From Chionoecetes opilio (taxonomy: Eukaryota; Arthropoda; Malacostraca; Decapoda; Majidae), in NCBI GenBank assembly GCA_016584305.1, contig JACEEZ010006430.1, positions 1 to 64,000 on the forward strand: a stretch of DNA of 64,000 bases. Direction: 5' to 3'. This document shows positions 23,215 to 34,204 of this stretch, one piece after another; within the stretch, counting starts at the first letter, position 1, and every line of letters starts with the position of its first letter. The position numbers and the translations under genes were made by a program. The notes beneath the pieces are model-generated. The model searched no databases and was not told the origin of the DNA. It worked only from the letters and a program-made list of their open reading frames with translations.

Positions 23215-23504
23215 GTACTTGTATAATCATGCGACACGGAGTAAATATACGAAACTAGCATTTTATATATCACAGATTAAAAAAATATCTGATTAAAATA
23301 GGGCTGCCTTTTACGGACGTAAAAACAAGTGTAAACACGGAAATGTCTCGCAATCCGCTTAAGACATAAATGGTTTGGAGGCGGCCAAGGCTGGCTGGCT
23401 GCGACGCTAACACCCCGGGTGCTACCACGGCCGGTGTGTTGCAACACGAATGCCAATTACCTTAAATGGGTCGGTGGTCGGCGCGTGGTCGCAGAGAGAA
23501 GATG
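22791..23504. other. Intergenic DNA with a (CA)n repeat
   Basis: No gene seen. A CA/CG dinucleotide repeat occupies about 23,152-23,211. Other sequence is unremarkable. Confidence 0.6.
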
Positions 23505-23725
23505 AAGTTTTTTTTTTTTTTTTTTTACATAGGAGCCTATATAGCGTCTGTAGGCAATTATTTGTCCTTGAGGGCTCGGGTGGTTGGCCCTGCACATTCT
23601 GGAGTGCGGTGATGGTTGGCCCTCGCCCGTGGTGGCGCAGGCTTGATTTTTAAAGTGACACCTGTGATGGTTTTCTGTGATGGTTTGACCTGGGGCTCAT
23701 GCTGCCAACTGGGGGGGAAGCCAGC
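23505..23725 (-). mobile_element. Degraded tRNA-derived SINE, head missing
   Basis: A poly-T run at about 23,509-23,526 (the A tail on the minus strand) is followed by sequence matching the body of the 14,373-14,700 SINE, including the GCGTCTGTAGGC and GGTTGGCCCTCGCCCGTGG stretches. Similarity fades after about 23,710, so the tRNA head is absent. Confidence 0.6.
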
Positions 23726-24204
23726 AACGGAGGTAGTATCGCCAGCAACGACCTGCTCTTCGACTACCTAGATACTACTTGTCCTTACTACGGAAGCTAC
23801 AAAGCTTCCCTCGGTAGGTCGTAAACGCGTAGGAAGGCGCTGACTGGCTAAGGCGAGTAATGACGTCATCAAGCTCATCATCAGTCACCAGCCAATGACA
23901 AACTGTTTTTAAAACTTCTCGTCCAATCACAAGTCAGCGATACATATTTCCGGGCAAGAATGGCATGTCAGACTGCCTCTCTCCGCCTTCTGTACCCGTC
24001 ATCTAACTAATCTCGTTTATTTGGAAGCTGCTTTCAAGGAGCTTATGTATCATTAGTAAGATATAGAAGGGCTGTTGCTAGTGTTGGTGGTAAAGGTGGT
24101 ATGTGGTTAAAATAGTGAATATTTGTTATGGTGGCCCGCGGCAATAATTTTCTCCGTCACTCACTGCCCCGCAGTCGCCTTCATAAACTTTATACACCCT
24201 TATA
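23726..24204. other. No recognised feature
   Basis: No convincing frame or repeat was found. An AGCAACG-type short motif recurs near 23,722-23,750, and a TAAGATATAG-rich patch lies near 24,055. Confidence 0.4.
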
Positions 24205-24375
24205 AACATATAGACTAAGAAATAAGGAAGCTACAGAGGCGGGGCCTACACGTGTGTTCCTGTCACTAAAACTATTACATCCACTTTCATCCCCATCCAG
24301 AACTTTATCCACTCCCTTTAAGCCCCTAATCCCATTAATAAATTTAAACTCCTTTAAGCCCCTTATTCATGGTGA
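24205..24375 (-). mobile_element. LINE 3' end remnant (CR1-like family)
   Basis: GGAAGCTACA followed by GGCCTACACG and GTTCCTGT is the same 3' end found at 37,075-37,145, 44,215-44,300 (opposite strand) and 60,272-60,420. Here about 170 bases survive, including CATCCCCATCCA. Confidence 0.6.
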
Positions 24376-24560
24376 CACACGGTGCTACATTGATTTATAT
24401 AATGACACGTGTATATAACATCTCACCATAAGCACTAAGTTGTATAATAACGAGTAATAAGACGTTTAATTAATCCTGCCCAAACCTACCGTGGCGGAGG
24501 GGGTGGCGGCTCCGCCCGCCGCCTCTCAAAAGTTTTGAGTCAAAACCCGCCGTCATCCGC

Positions 24561-24874
24561 CTCACCTGTGTCTTCCTGAAGAAGACAGTCAGCTCCTACG
24601 CCTGTGATAGCACCATAGGATATCACAAGTGATCGTAGGATTCCTCAAAGGGTCCTCGCTTCCCTACTAAATAATTACCAAGGAGAGCTCCGCTGGCGGA
24701 ATTGCGGGCGGCGGCCGATTTCCGCCGCCCACACAACACTCCGTTATCAGCTGTACCTGTGCCTTCCTGAAGAAATCAGGTCAGCTCCCACGCCTGTGAT
24801 AGGATATCACCAGGGATCATAGAATTCCTCAAAGGGTTCTCGCACCCCTACTAAATATTACCAAAGACATCTCC
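24561..24874. repeat. Local tandem duplication, about 190-bp period
   Basis: Blocks at 24,561-24,691 and 24,751-24,874 share CACCTGTGTCTTCCTGAAGA-like starts, CGCCTGTGATAG, GGATATCAC, and ATTCCTCAAAGGGT followed by CTACTAAATA. They are about 80-85% alike and sit in the same orientation. A short CTG repeat follows at 24,908-24,924. Confidence 0.65.
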
Positions 24875-24980
24875 CATGGTGTTGATATATCCACCTCACG
24901 GACTTCATGCTGCTGCTGCTGCTGCCGAAGGCCGCGCTGCCAGACGTGGATGAGACCTTGCTTGTATTTCATCTCTTTAC

Positions 24981-24985
24981 TTATA

Positions 24986-25074
<89 letters not shown>
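24981..25074. repeat. (TA)n microsatellite
   Basis: About 95 bases of pure TA repeat. The Tyr/Ile frames across it are artefacts of the repeat. Confidence 0.95.
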
Positions 25075-25077
<3 letters not shown>

Positions 25078-25389
25078 TAATATCCATCCAAATGCAATCA
25101 TATGTCTACATTCACCTAGAAAAAATATATTTCATAGCATACCAAGCAATAATAAGCGAGCCTGGATACTTCCTACCTCTGCTAATACCAGTCTCGAGCA
25201 GTCGTTGGCCAGTGTGCACGTTTACGACCAAACCTATGACTTTGCCGCGCTGTGGGTTCGTGTTACGACCGATGTCGGACTTCCTACCAAAAAAAGGTGA
25301 TACAGTGCTTAGTGGCTTCTCCCCCTGGTGCAGTCCGCTGCACTTGTAGTCGCAGTCTCAAGGTGAAGTTCATGGAGAATGTGGGTAGC

Positions 25390-25575
25390 TTCGGCCTCTC
25401 GACGTTAGAAAAAACAATTGCTCCTGGCGGGAATTGAACTCGGGACCTTGTGCTCACAGCTACCAGGCTCTTATCCACCGCGTTAAAAATGGTTGAAAGA
25501 GTTGCCCCCGGCAGGATTTGAACTCGGGACATCGAGTTCACACTAGCTAACAGCTCTTACCGCCTCACAAAATTT
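25390..25575 (-). mobile_element. Two tandem tRNA-derived SINE heads
   Basis: On the minus strand two tRNA-like blocks follow one another. One (about 25,500-25,572) has GGCGGTAAGAGCTGTTAGC and the B-box GAGTTCAAATCC. The other (about 25,415-25,490) has GTGGATAAGAGCCTGGTAGC and GAGTTCAATTCCC. B-box consensus and A/B spacing are good, but neither forms a full cloverleaf with paired ends, so they are read as SINE pieces rather than tRNA genes. Confidence 0.5.
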
Positions 25576-26124
25576 AAAGGCCAATAAACCTGCATCGATC
25601 CCTCTGGCTCTGACGTCGCTCCAGCCACATTTCATCTTAAATTCCAAAATAATTAACTCCATTATGCATACTTGATCCCGTTTGACAACGCTTGACCAGG
25701 ATCGGCGTGGCTTTTGGGTTTCTAATCATGGCAGGTGGCGGCATCACTTTTTTAGGCTTTGGGAAATTACACGGAATTTCGATATTAGACTTAAAACTTC
25801 ACCGCGCATAAGCAGGATCCGAGTCCAGAAAAATGTTGTTAACGAAACGCTTAGTATGAAGTGATTATATGCCAGTTGGTAAGGTTAGTGTTTTATATTT
25901 CCATTAGCGCAATGTGCGGTCATCATGTTTAATGTTGGCGGAATGGCGTGCTTACTAATACCTTGGAAATAAGCGAGTCCAGTGTTTCGAACTAGAATAA
26001 TATGTGTTATATGTGCCACGTAATAATTATCGTATATTATCAACTTATATCGTAATATAATAATGATATAATAATTATGGCAACAATAATACTAGGATAA
26101 TGATACAGTAATGATGATAATAGA

Positions 26125-26178
<54 letters not shown>

Positions 26179-26655
26179 TAGATAGATCAATATATATAAT
26201 ATATAAATAAATAATATAAAGGATAGATACGTATAACTACATATAAATAACATAATAGTAATATACAATATTAGATTATATATATAATTATAATAATCAT
26301 TCACTATTTAAGAAGCGAAGAATAATCAAAGCAAACAAGGACTACAAGGAAGAAGACCACAACGTCACTTAAAGACAGACAGACCATAACACATTCAGAG
26401 CTGTTGCATTATAGTATATGATTCTCAGAAACGCATCCCATCTCATATTATATTATGGCATAATTACATCAATGCCCACCACACAGTGACTTGTTCACGC
26501 TGTTAAAACCCTCAACAAGTGACTAGCAACCCAGTCAATTCAAAAGCCTATTGGCATATGAAGAGGTTCGATGCAAAATGTCATACGAGATTGATAATTG
26601 AATTTAGCTACATAGAGCAGTCTAGTGTTACAGGGGAGTGAAATACTCCACAAAA
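25576..26655. other. AT-rich intergenic DNA
   Basis: No gene recognised. It contains a TA repeat at about 26,128-26,175 and TAATAATA-rich stretches at 26,030-26,290. Confidence 0.6.
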
Positions 26656-26952
<297 letters not shown>

Positions 26953-27795
26953 TTTACAGACCACCTGTATGGCTTAACGCACCTGGCTAACAAACGCCTC
27001 ATAAACGCACCAGTAACAGAAGTCCAAGCCAGAGTTTGGGTGATTATGGACAGGTGTATGGCCCCGACGCAGGTGCATCTGTGTAATTAATGGCGGCGAG
27101 GAACACTTTGGCAATGACTTGCGAAATTTATTGAGATGATCCTGGTAGGGAACGGAAGGATGGATTTGGAGAATGTTATTGGTCACGTTTTCTGCTGTGA
27201 TTAAAGTTTTGTCCTTGTTATTAAATATAACTAGAACGTCACAGACGCTAGATCACCACCCGCGAATGTATTATTTACTAAGTGTATACTAGTCACGCAA
27301 ACATTCATGGCTATAAGGACATAACACTGGAGCAGTATGTGCGCGCTCATTGAAAGGAGAGGGAGCAGAACTACTTACCTGGCATATGAAAAATGGCCTT
27401 CTGGGTCATTTTTACTGGGTCATTCATACTGGGTCACCTGTTGGCGCATAATGTTCATTTTCGAAATTATTTATTATTTTATTCGTGTTTTTTGATACCA
27501 TATACATATTAAAAGAATGTTTTGAACGGTTTACGATAATTTGTGAATGCAAACAAACAAACAAACAAGCAAACGCTATTGAAAACAATGCCACTCTGCC
27601 AGGGTGAGTGCTAGATATGGTGTTGACGTAGGTTTACATAGGTTATATTGATTTTAAGTAATCATTTTGTAATGTATTTTCTGTAACAAATGTAATAAGA
27701 AAGCTACTATGCTTAGGGAAAGATGTGTCATGATAGAGTGGTGTGGTTGGGGTCTTATCATTTGTGCAAGCTGTTTTGTGAGCATTTGTCTGGTT
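26953..27795. other. No recognised feature
   Basis: Mixed-complexity DNA without a supported frame. A short (AAAC)n stretch lies at about 27,550-27,572. Confidence 0.4.
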
Positions 27796-27796
27796 A

Positions 27797-27852
27797 TTAT
27801 TACCTCCGCCAACGAAGTTGGAGAGGTTATGTTTTCACCCCGATCTGTCTCT

Positions 27853-27884
<32 letters not shown>

Positions 27885-28063
27885 TAGTGTACAGGACTTC
27901 TCGAAAAGTTACGAATAGATTTGGACCAAACTCGGTATACCAAGTCTATTTGGTATAAGGAAAGACTGATTTAATTTTGGATGAAATCTATTGACAAGTG
28001 TAGCCATGGCAACCAATTGATGAAATATTCGGCCGGAGGTATGCGCTCATACTGAGTGCATAT
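27797..28063. mobile_element. Short interspersed repeat with ACCTCCGCC / GGCGGAGGT-type ends
   Basis: It opens with ACCTCCGCCAACGAAGTTGG and a (CTGT)n run, and closes with GGCCGGAGGTATGCGC then ACTGAGTGC. The ends form short inverted repeats. Repeats with these ends are, to my knowledge, widespread in marine invertebrates. A second end fragment (GGCGGAGGTATGCGCTC) is at 30,654-30,671. Confidence 0.5.
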
Positions 28064-28078
28064 ATATATATATATATA

Positions 28079-28859
28079 CTAGCCGCAAAGCCGCCCCCGG
28101 GCGGATTTTTTGGCTAGCTCCTGCGGAGGGCTATTGGTGGGCCTTCGGCCCACCATCTGTATTTGGTGGGCCGCAGGCCCACCAAACACAGACTCTCCAG
28201 ATAGCCCCTTCTAACTTTCTGAAATCATGGATGTAGAAATGTATGTATTAACGCCAACCCATTCACATCACCCCCAACCCATTCACATCACCCCCAACCC
28301 ATTCACCCCACCCATTCACCACACCCCCACCCATTCACTCACCCATTACCCATCACCCCTCACCCATTCACTCACCCATTACCCATCACCAAACACCATT
28401 CACTCACCCATTACCCATCACCCCCCACCTATTCCCTCACCCATCACCCCCACCCATTCACTCACCCATTACCCATCACCCTCCACCCATTCACTCACCC
28501 ATTACCCATCTACACACACCCATTCACTCACCCATTACCCATCACCCCCCACCTATTCCCTCACCCATCACCCATCACCCCCAACCCATCACCCCCACCC
28601 ATTCACTCACCCATCAACCCACACCCATTACCCATCACCCCACCCATTACCCTCAGTCACCCATTACCCATCACCCTACATCTAGGTTTTCTCAATTCAC
28701 GCAACCAACTTTTTTTTCACAATTCTCGCTAATAGGCTACAAAAAGAAAAAAAAGGTGATCGGATCATCTCATAAGTGTGCTTAAAACCTTCCCCTGGTC
28801 AAGCCGGTTCCAAAACTGTGCCATATGAGGGGATTCCGCCACGGGGGGCGGAACCTATA

Positions 28860-28908
<49 letters not shown>

Positions 28909-28941
28909 GACAGACAGACACACTTTCGCTTATATTATTAA
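28079..28941 (-). mobile_element. Helitron/HINE-like unit, copy A
   Basis: Read on the minus strand, the unit has a CA/GT microsatellite with GTCT repeats near its 5' side and a conserved block with CCGCCCCCCGTGGCGG. A minisatellite follows (28,260-28,670). Then come two perfect GGTGGGCC hairpins (28,136-28,186), a CCGCCC/GGGCGG hairpin and a terminal CTAG followed by T (28,078-28,082). Hairpin plus CTAG|T at the 3' end, with internal micro- and minisatellites, matches known non-autonomous Helitron/Helentron anatomy. No Rep/helicase coding is present. Confidence 0.45.
28256..28672. repeat. Minisatellite, about 30-33-bp unit
   Basis: Degenerate tandem units of the type CACCCATTCACTCACCCATT followed by ACCCATCACCCCC. 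The same unit recurs in shorter arrays in the next three copies (29,055-29,195, 29,320-29,470, 29,895-30,155). It yields a false His/Pro/Thr-rich open frame. Confidence 0.85.
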
Positions 28942-29280
28942 CTAGCCGCAAAGCCGCCCTCCGGGCGGACTTTTTGGCTAGCTCCTGCGGAGGGCTATTG
29001 GTGGGCCGAAGGCCCACCAAACACAGACTCTCCAGATAGCCCCTTCTAACTCCCATTCCCTCACCCATTAGCCATCACCCCCACTATCCCTCACCATCAC
29101 CCATCACCCCAACCCATCACCCCCCACCCATTCACTCACCCATCACCCCACACCCATTACCCATCACCCCACCCATTCACTCACCCATTACCCATCACCC
29201 TACATCAAGGTTTCCTCAATTCTCGCAACCCACTTTTTTTTCACAATTCTCGCTAATAGGCTGCTAAAAAAAAAAAAACT
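28942..29280 (-). mobile_element. Helitron/HINE-like unit, copy B (shortened)
   Basis: The CTAG end at 28,942-28,945 is again preceded on the plus strand by A. It has one GGTGGGCC hairpin instead of two, a short minisatellite (about 29,055-29,195) and the CACTTTTTTTTCACAATTCT segment. The microsatellite side is missing, because copy C joins directly. Confidence 0.45.
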
Positions 29281-29721
29281 GTGCCAAATACAGACTCTCC
29301 AGATAGCCCCTTCTAACTCCCATTCAATCACCCATTACCCATCACCTCCCACCTATTCCCTCACCCATCACCCATCACCCCCAACCCATCACCCCCCACC
29401 CATTCACTCACCCATCACCCCACACCTATTACCCATCACCCCACCCATTCACTCACCCATTACCCATCACCCTACATCAAGGTTTCCTCAATTCTAGCAA
29501 ACCACTTTTTTTTTCACAATTCTCGCTAATAGGCTGCTAAAAAAAAGAAATAAAAAGTGATCGGATCATCCTATAAGTGGGCTTAAAACATTCCCCTGCT
29601 CGACCCGGTTCCAAAACTGTGCCGTATGAGGGGATTGTGCCACGGGGGGCGGAACGTATACCACACACACACACACACAGACAGACAGACAGACACACTT
29701 TCGCTTATATTATTATAGATA
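29281..29721 (-). mobile_element. Helitron/HINE-like unit, copy C (lacks CTAG end)
   Basis: Begins inside the unit at ACAGACTCTCCAGATAG, so the hairpin/CTAG end is lost. The minisatellite, the GGCTGCTAAAAAAAA segment, the CCACGGGGGGCGGAAC block and a CA/GACA microsatellite follow. On the minus strand it starts with A|TCTATAATAATATAAGCG, a possible Helitron TC start abutting copy D. Confidence 0.45.
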
Positions 29722-30345
29722 CTAGCCGCAAAGCCGCCCTCCGGGCGGACTTTTTGGCTAGCTCCTGCGGAGGGCTATTGGTGGGCCTTTGGCCCCACCA
29801 CCTGTGTTTGGTGGGCCGAAGGCCCACCAAACACAGACTCTCCAGATAGCCCCTTCTAACTTTCCTGAAATCATGGATGTAGAAATGTATGTATTAACGC
29901 CAACCCATTCACATCACCCCCAACCCATTCACTCACTAAATACCCATCACCCCCCACCCATTCACTCACCCATTACCCATCACCCCCCACCCATTCACTC
30001 ACCCATTACCCATCACCACACACCCATTCACTCACCCATTACCCATCACCCCCCATCTATTCCCTCACCCGTCACCCATCACCCCCCACCCATTCACTCA
30101 CCCATCACACCACACCCATTACCCATCACCCCACCCATTCACTCACCATTACCCATCACCCTACATCAAGGCTTCCTCAATTCTCGCAACCCACTTTTTT
30201 TCACAATTCTTGCTAATAGGCTGCTAAAAAGAAAAAAAAAAGTGATCGGATCATCGCTTAAGTAGGCTTAAAACCTTCCCCTGGTCAACCTGGTTAAAAA
30301 AATGTGGTATATGATGGGATTCCGCCACGGGGGGCGGAACCTATA

Positions 30346-30384
<39 letters not shown>

Positions 30385-30429
30385 CACACACACACACACA
30401 GACATACACACACACTTTCGCTTCTATTA
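29722..30429 (-). mobile_element. Helitron/HINE-like unit, copy D
   Basis: Complete CTAG end at 29,722-29,725, hairpins in GTGGGCC..GGCCCAC (29,780-29,829), the AGAAATGTATGTATTAACG segment shared with copy A, a minisatellite (29,895-30,155), the GGGGGGCGGAAC block and a CA repeat to 30,415. Confidence 0.45.
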
Positions 30430-30461
30430 ATATATATATATATATAATATATATATATATA

Positions 30462-30506
<45 letters not shown>

Positions 30507-30552
30507 ATTATATATATTATTATATATATTATATATATATATTATTATATTA

Positions 30553-30592
<40 letters not shown>

Positions 30593-30700
30593 TTTTTTTA
30601 TATATATATTATTTTTTTTTTTTTTTACTTTTTTTTTTTTATATATATATGCGGGCGGAGGTATGCGCTCTACTGAGTTCCCCCCCCCCCCCCCCCCCCT
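30430..30700. repeat. Low-complexity TA / poly-T / poly-C tract
   Basis: TA repeat (30,430-30,575), T runs (30,576-30,640), a fragment ending GGCGGAGGTATGCGC (30,654-30,668) and a C run of about 20 (30,681-30,699). Likely prone to sequencing error. Confidence 0.85.
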
Positions 30701-31499
30701 AGTTTAAACCTTGTATTGGTACTGGGATGTTGTGGCGTGCGTCGCATTCCCCTCCTCGTGCATGACACTTTGAAAAATAAACTGCGTGGTAAAATGTATT
30801 TGATTTATTCACATATTCATAGAAGTAAAGAAAAAAAAAAAAACAGTTAAACATCCTAAATGTCAAACTAGTCTGGTTGTCAAAGTTGGTTTTTCAATGT
30901 TACCCTGCATGGTATGATAAAGTTTTTCTCTCGATGGATTTTACATCAATAGGATGTCTATAGAGCATATAAGGCGGATAACAAGAGAAAATCCTTGGGA
31001 AATCCGAGAAATCAACGGAAATCCAAAATGGTCGCCATGACGGCCGACTACCGTAGACATATATATAAAAAAATAACTATTAGGTCTAGAATCACATGTA
31101 ATAGCATTTTTCCTTATGATTTTGACGTGAACAATTAATTTATATGGGTTTTTCTTCAATTGGACGTCAATAACAAGGTCAAAAGTCAAGTTCAATGTCA
31201 TTTTTCTGTGTAAATATGTATAAAATTGTTAGTGTGTGCGTGTAACTCACATATTAACGGTAGGAAATCATTCTGAACTCATGTTCACGTCAACTGACTT
31301 CATATTAAACTGAAACAATTGTAACTTAAATAGTTGGTTCGATCGCTTGTTGGTGTGATGAAGAGCTGAAGGTTAGACATATGCATCATGTCAGACGTGT
31401 TTTACTGTGAGGTTCACATGTCATGTTTTATGATACTCTACTTTTCTAAATATTCATCTTTCACCTGATCAACATACACATTACTCTTTATATTAAATT

Positions 31500-31539
<40 letters not shown>

Positions 31540-31924
31540 ACATTTTGCTTCCTGTCCGCCCGTCCGCCGAGGCGTCCGTCTGTCTGTACGTCCATGGACT
31601 ACTTTCCATAGAAAAACAGTTTCCGGATAAACTTTTGTGTTCAGATACATCGATCGAGTCAATATGTATTAATATATATTTGAAGAGCTTGTTAACAGTT
31701 TCATTTTAATTATACTTCAGATCCTCAAGAAATAATGCGATGCACCGTAGATTGCGATGATATTCGTGTGGTGATGGTGAAATGAGAAGACGTTAGTGTG
31801 GTGATGGTAACATGAACTAACAATCCAGTGTACATGTAGTTCTAGATAGTTATTGGTGGTAGTGGTGGTTGCCACAGAGACAATGGATGACAAATGATTT
31901 TTCAAATTTTGCTACAGTTGCTCT
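30701..31924. other. No recognised gene
   Basis: Contains an A run near 30,830-30,843, a (TA)n repeat at 31,503-31,539 and otherwise ordinary AT-rich DNA. Short frames have no recognisable motif. Confidence 0.4.
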
Positions 31925-32632
31925 GATAAAGACAGACTCCAGGTCAGCCAGGCTGGTGGTGAAAGACTAAACAGTATTATTGAACCCAGTGAAATTCATG
32001 ATGATAGCATACAATGTCATGACGAACTTAAAACCAAATTGAAAAATGATCCGACTTATCAACTCCAGTATCAAAAATCATGTGTGGCGAAATACCCCAT
32101 GTCCTGTAGAACAATATCCCACACCAGAATCGGTGAAATGAGGCATATCTTGTGTGAGAGACTGAAGGCAAGAGAGGTGTAGATGAAACAACTAAGTTGT
32201 ACATCATATAATAGAAAATATACGATAAGTGCATCGAACGGGCAGACAGTTGGGCAGATGAGGTGCTGCAACGACTATCCGGTTTCACCGACTGAGCAGC
32301 CGACCTTCATGCTGCTGATACACGATGATATCATCGTGACTCCTACCCGATATTTTTTAGCGGCCGAGTTCCACCAAGCGAAAGGGAGGCGAAAGAGGAA
32401 ACAACTTTGCATGCTGCCTTATGTGAACTTGTCAATGAGCTCAAAGATCAGCGATCCCAGCAGTGGGATTCTGTTAACCTGATGGAGCGCTACCTGGAAC
32501 TTGGCGGTATGCCAATGCGGCGATCAGCATTGATCAAGTCTTTTGTGATAAGGAGTAGGATCTGGTTGTACTATCAGCACCTGGCTACCAATCAGTTATC
32601 TTCTTCCGTAACAACACAATCAATCAATCAAT
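31925..32632 (+). pseudogene. Decayed coding fragment of an unknown repeat-associated protein
   Basis: The plus strand reads, across several frame changes, LQYQKSCVAKY (about 32,055-32,090) and HAALCELVNELKDQRSQQWD (32,407 onward). It continues ELGGMPMRRSALIKSF and then, shifted by an indel, LVVLSAPGYQSVIFFRN (about 32,562-32,615). Motifs of this kind recur in hypothetical proteins of aquatic invertebrates, often in many copies, but I cannot name the family or its function. The fragment ends exactly where the LINE with its (ATTG)n tail begins. Confidence 0.4.
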
Positions 32633-32634
32633 CA

Positions 32635-33457
32635 CTGGGGGCATACGCCGGGGGTTGCGATGCCTCGTCCACCCTACGACGACACTCCGGGGGTAACCAC
32701 GCGCGTGTCCCCATGCAGGCTCCTTTTCCATACCAAGCAGCTTTCGACAAGAAACATCAACTTGCCCCAGCCACGAGCCTAGTGGGCGCCCTCTTGGCCT
32801 CCTCCACGCCGGATTGTCCCTACATATACAACCCGATGGGAAGGATCGGTTTCTGGGTAGCGTGTCACATGCCCATATAGCCGAAGTTGGCGCTGACGGA
32901 CTATGCAGGTAATAGGCCTCGATTCAGTCTCTCTGTGCAATCGCTGATTTGATACGTAATCATCCCAGCAATACTCCATGATTCTGCGAAGACACTTATT
33001 ACCAAAGGCATCGATTCGTCTCTTCAAGTCGCTATTTAGTGTCCATGCCTCACGACCATAGCGTAAGACAGGGATCACAAGCGACTTAAAGATCCGGATT
33101 TTTGTCCTCCTGCATAGGTACCGACAACGCCAAATACTCCTGCTGAGCGAGTCCATAACACCGTGGGCTATGCCAATCCGCCGTAAGACTTCTTGACGTG
33201 ACCCGCCGTCATTACGCGCATACCAAGTAATGTGAAACTTTCCAAGATCTCAATGTCCTCGCCGCACGCATGAACAGACTGTACTGTCTCATCTAGTTAG
33301 CCTCCAAACACCTGGACCTTGGTCTTAAGCCAGGCGACCTCAAGTCCCAAAGGCTTTGCCTACTCGTGCAGCGCCTCGAGAGCCATCACCAGGACCTCCA
33401 GCGACTCAGCAAAGATTACTGCATCATCGGCAAAAACAAGATCAGTGATCTTGGTGT
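32635..33457 (-). pseudogene. LINE A, RT C-terminal part and 3' end
   Basis: The minus strand starts in the RT palm with FADDAV (about 33,415) and runs through the connection region. It continues through RYLCRRTKIRIFKSLVIPVL and DAFGNKCLRRIM to a C-terminus matched at 34,860-35,390 and 58,035-58,398. The 3' end is a short (ATTG)n tail at 32,622-32,637. It is interrupted by several stops and shifts. The upstream part of the same element continues beyond the SINE at 33,818-34,175. Confidence 0.75.
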
Positions 33458-33811
33458 GTGTGTGTGTTTTAATTTTTTTTTTTTTTTTTAACATTTGTGC
33501 CTATAGCGCCTGTAGGCAGTGGTGACCCAGGGCTCGGATGGTAGGCTCTGGAGATTCACTTGAGGGCTCTGATGGTTGGTCCTCGCCCGTGGTGGCGCAG
33601 GCAGGATTCTTATAGTGACGCCGGTGATTAGAGGCTCATGCCGCCCCCCTGTGTCCTCCGATGCACTCGCAATCGAAGGTAGAGTTGGTGGGCAGGGTAT
33701 GTGGTTATTCTTAGGCCACTCGACGGTGCAGAAAGGTTTTGGTTTTCTTCGGGGATCGAACTCGGGTCGCCGAGAACGCCAGTCGGTGACCACTCCGCCT
33801 ACCGCCTCGCC
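33458..33811 (-). mobile_element. tRNA-derived SINE inserted in LINE A
   Basis: Poly-T at about 33,473-33,490 (the A tail), the body as in the 14,373-14,700 copy, and a tRNA head (GGCGGTAGGCGGAGTGG) near 33,795-33,811. The host LINE reading resumes exactly on the other side. The flanks share TGGTGT (33,452-33,457 and 33,812-33,817), a 6-bp target-site duplication. A 20-bp extra segment (GGGTATGTGGTTATTCTTAG) lies inside the body near 33,695. Confidence 0.8.
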
Positions 33812-34175
33812 TGGTGTTGCCGAGGAATGCTTCACAATCACTTTGATCTACAACTTTGCCCAATTCTCAGTCCATACAAGTGTTGAAAAGTGACGAGGCA
33901 AGGACGCACACTTGCCTCACTCCTGTATTAACAGGAAAGAAGCTGGATACACCTCCCCCACATTTCACAGCACTCTCAGTCCCAGAGTACAGACCAGTCA
34001 TCAAACTAATAGTCCTTGCAGGAATTCCGCGAAGTCGCAGAAGATCCCAGAGTGACTCACGATGCACTGAATCAAACTCTTTCTTGAGATCAACATAGGC
34101 TGCAAACATCCCCTGTCGAGACTCACGTCGGCCTTCCACCAGGACACGAAACGATAACAGCACTATCGCCACCTT
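33812..34175 (-). pseudogene. LINE A, RT central part
   Basis: The minus strand reads RRESRQGMFAAYVDLKKEFDS, i.e. the A-Y-V-D-L-K-K catalytic block of a non-LTR RT, then SLWDLLRLRGIP. It continues through KCGGGVSSFFPVNTGV to FNTCMD, just before the FADD block that now lies on the far side of the SINE. It has at least one reading change. Confidence 0.75.
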
Positions 34176-34204
34176 GAATATGAAAAAAGGATGAAGATGA
34201 GGAT

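Noticed and set aside
25390..25575. Two tRNA genes
   Set aside because: A- and B-boxes are present but no full cloverleaf with paired ends forms. They are best read as SINE heads. The same applies to the heads at 14,373 and 41,560-41,634.
28227..28685. His/Pro/Thr-rich open frame of about 150 codons
   Set aside because: It is a translation of the CACCCATT minisatellite, open by chance in one frame. A second such frame at 29,789-30,265 has the same cause.
28256..30155. CRISPR-like array
   Set aside because: Units are contiguous and degenerate with no unique spacers, and the setting is eukaryotic.
32407..32880. Single 157-codon gene
   Set aside because: The first 50-60 codons belong to the unknown decayed protein. 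The rest is antisense LINE A, so the frame is a chance fusion across an insertion boundary.
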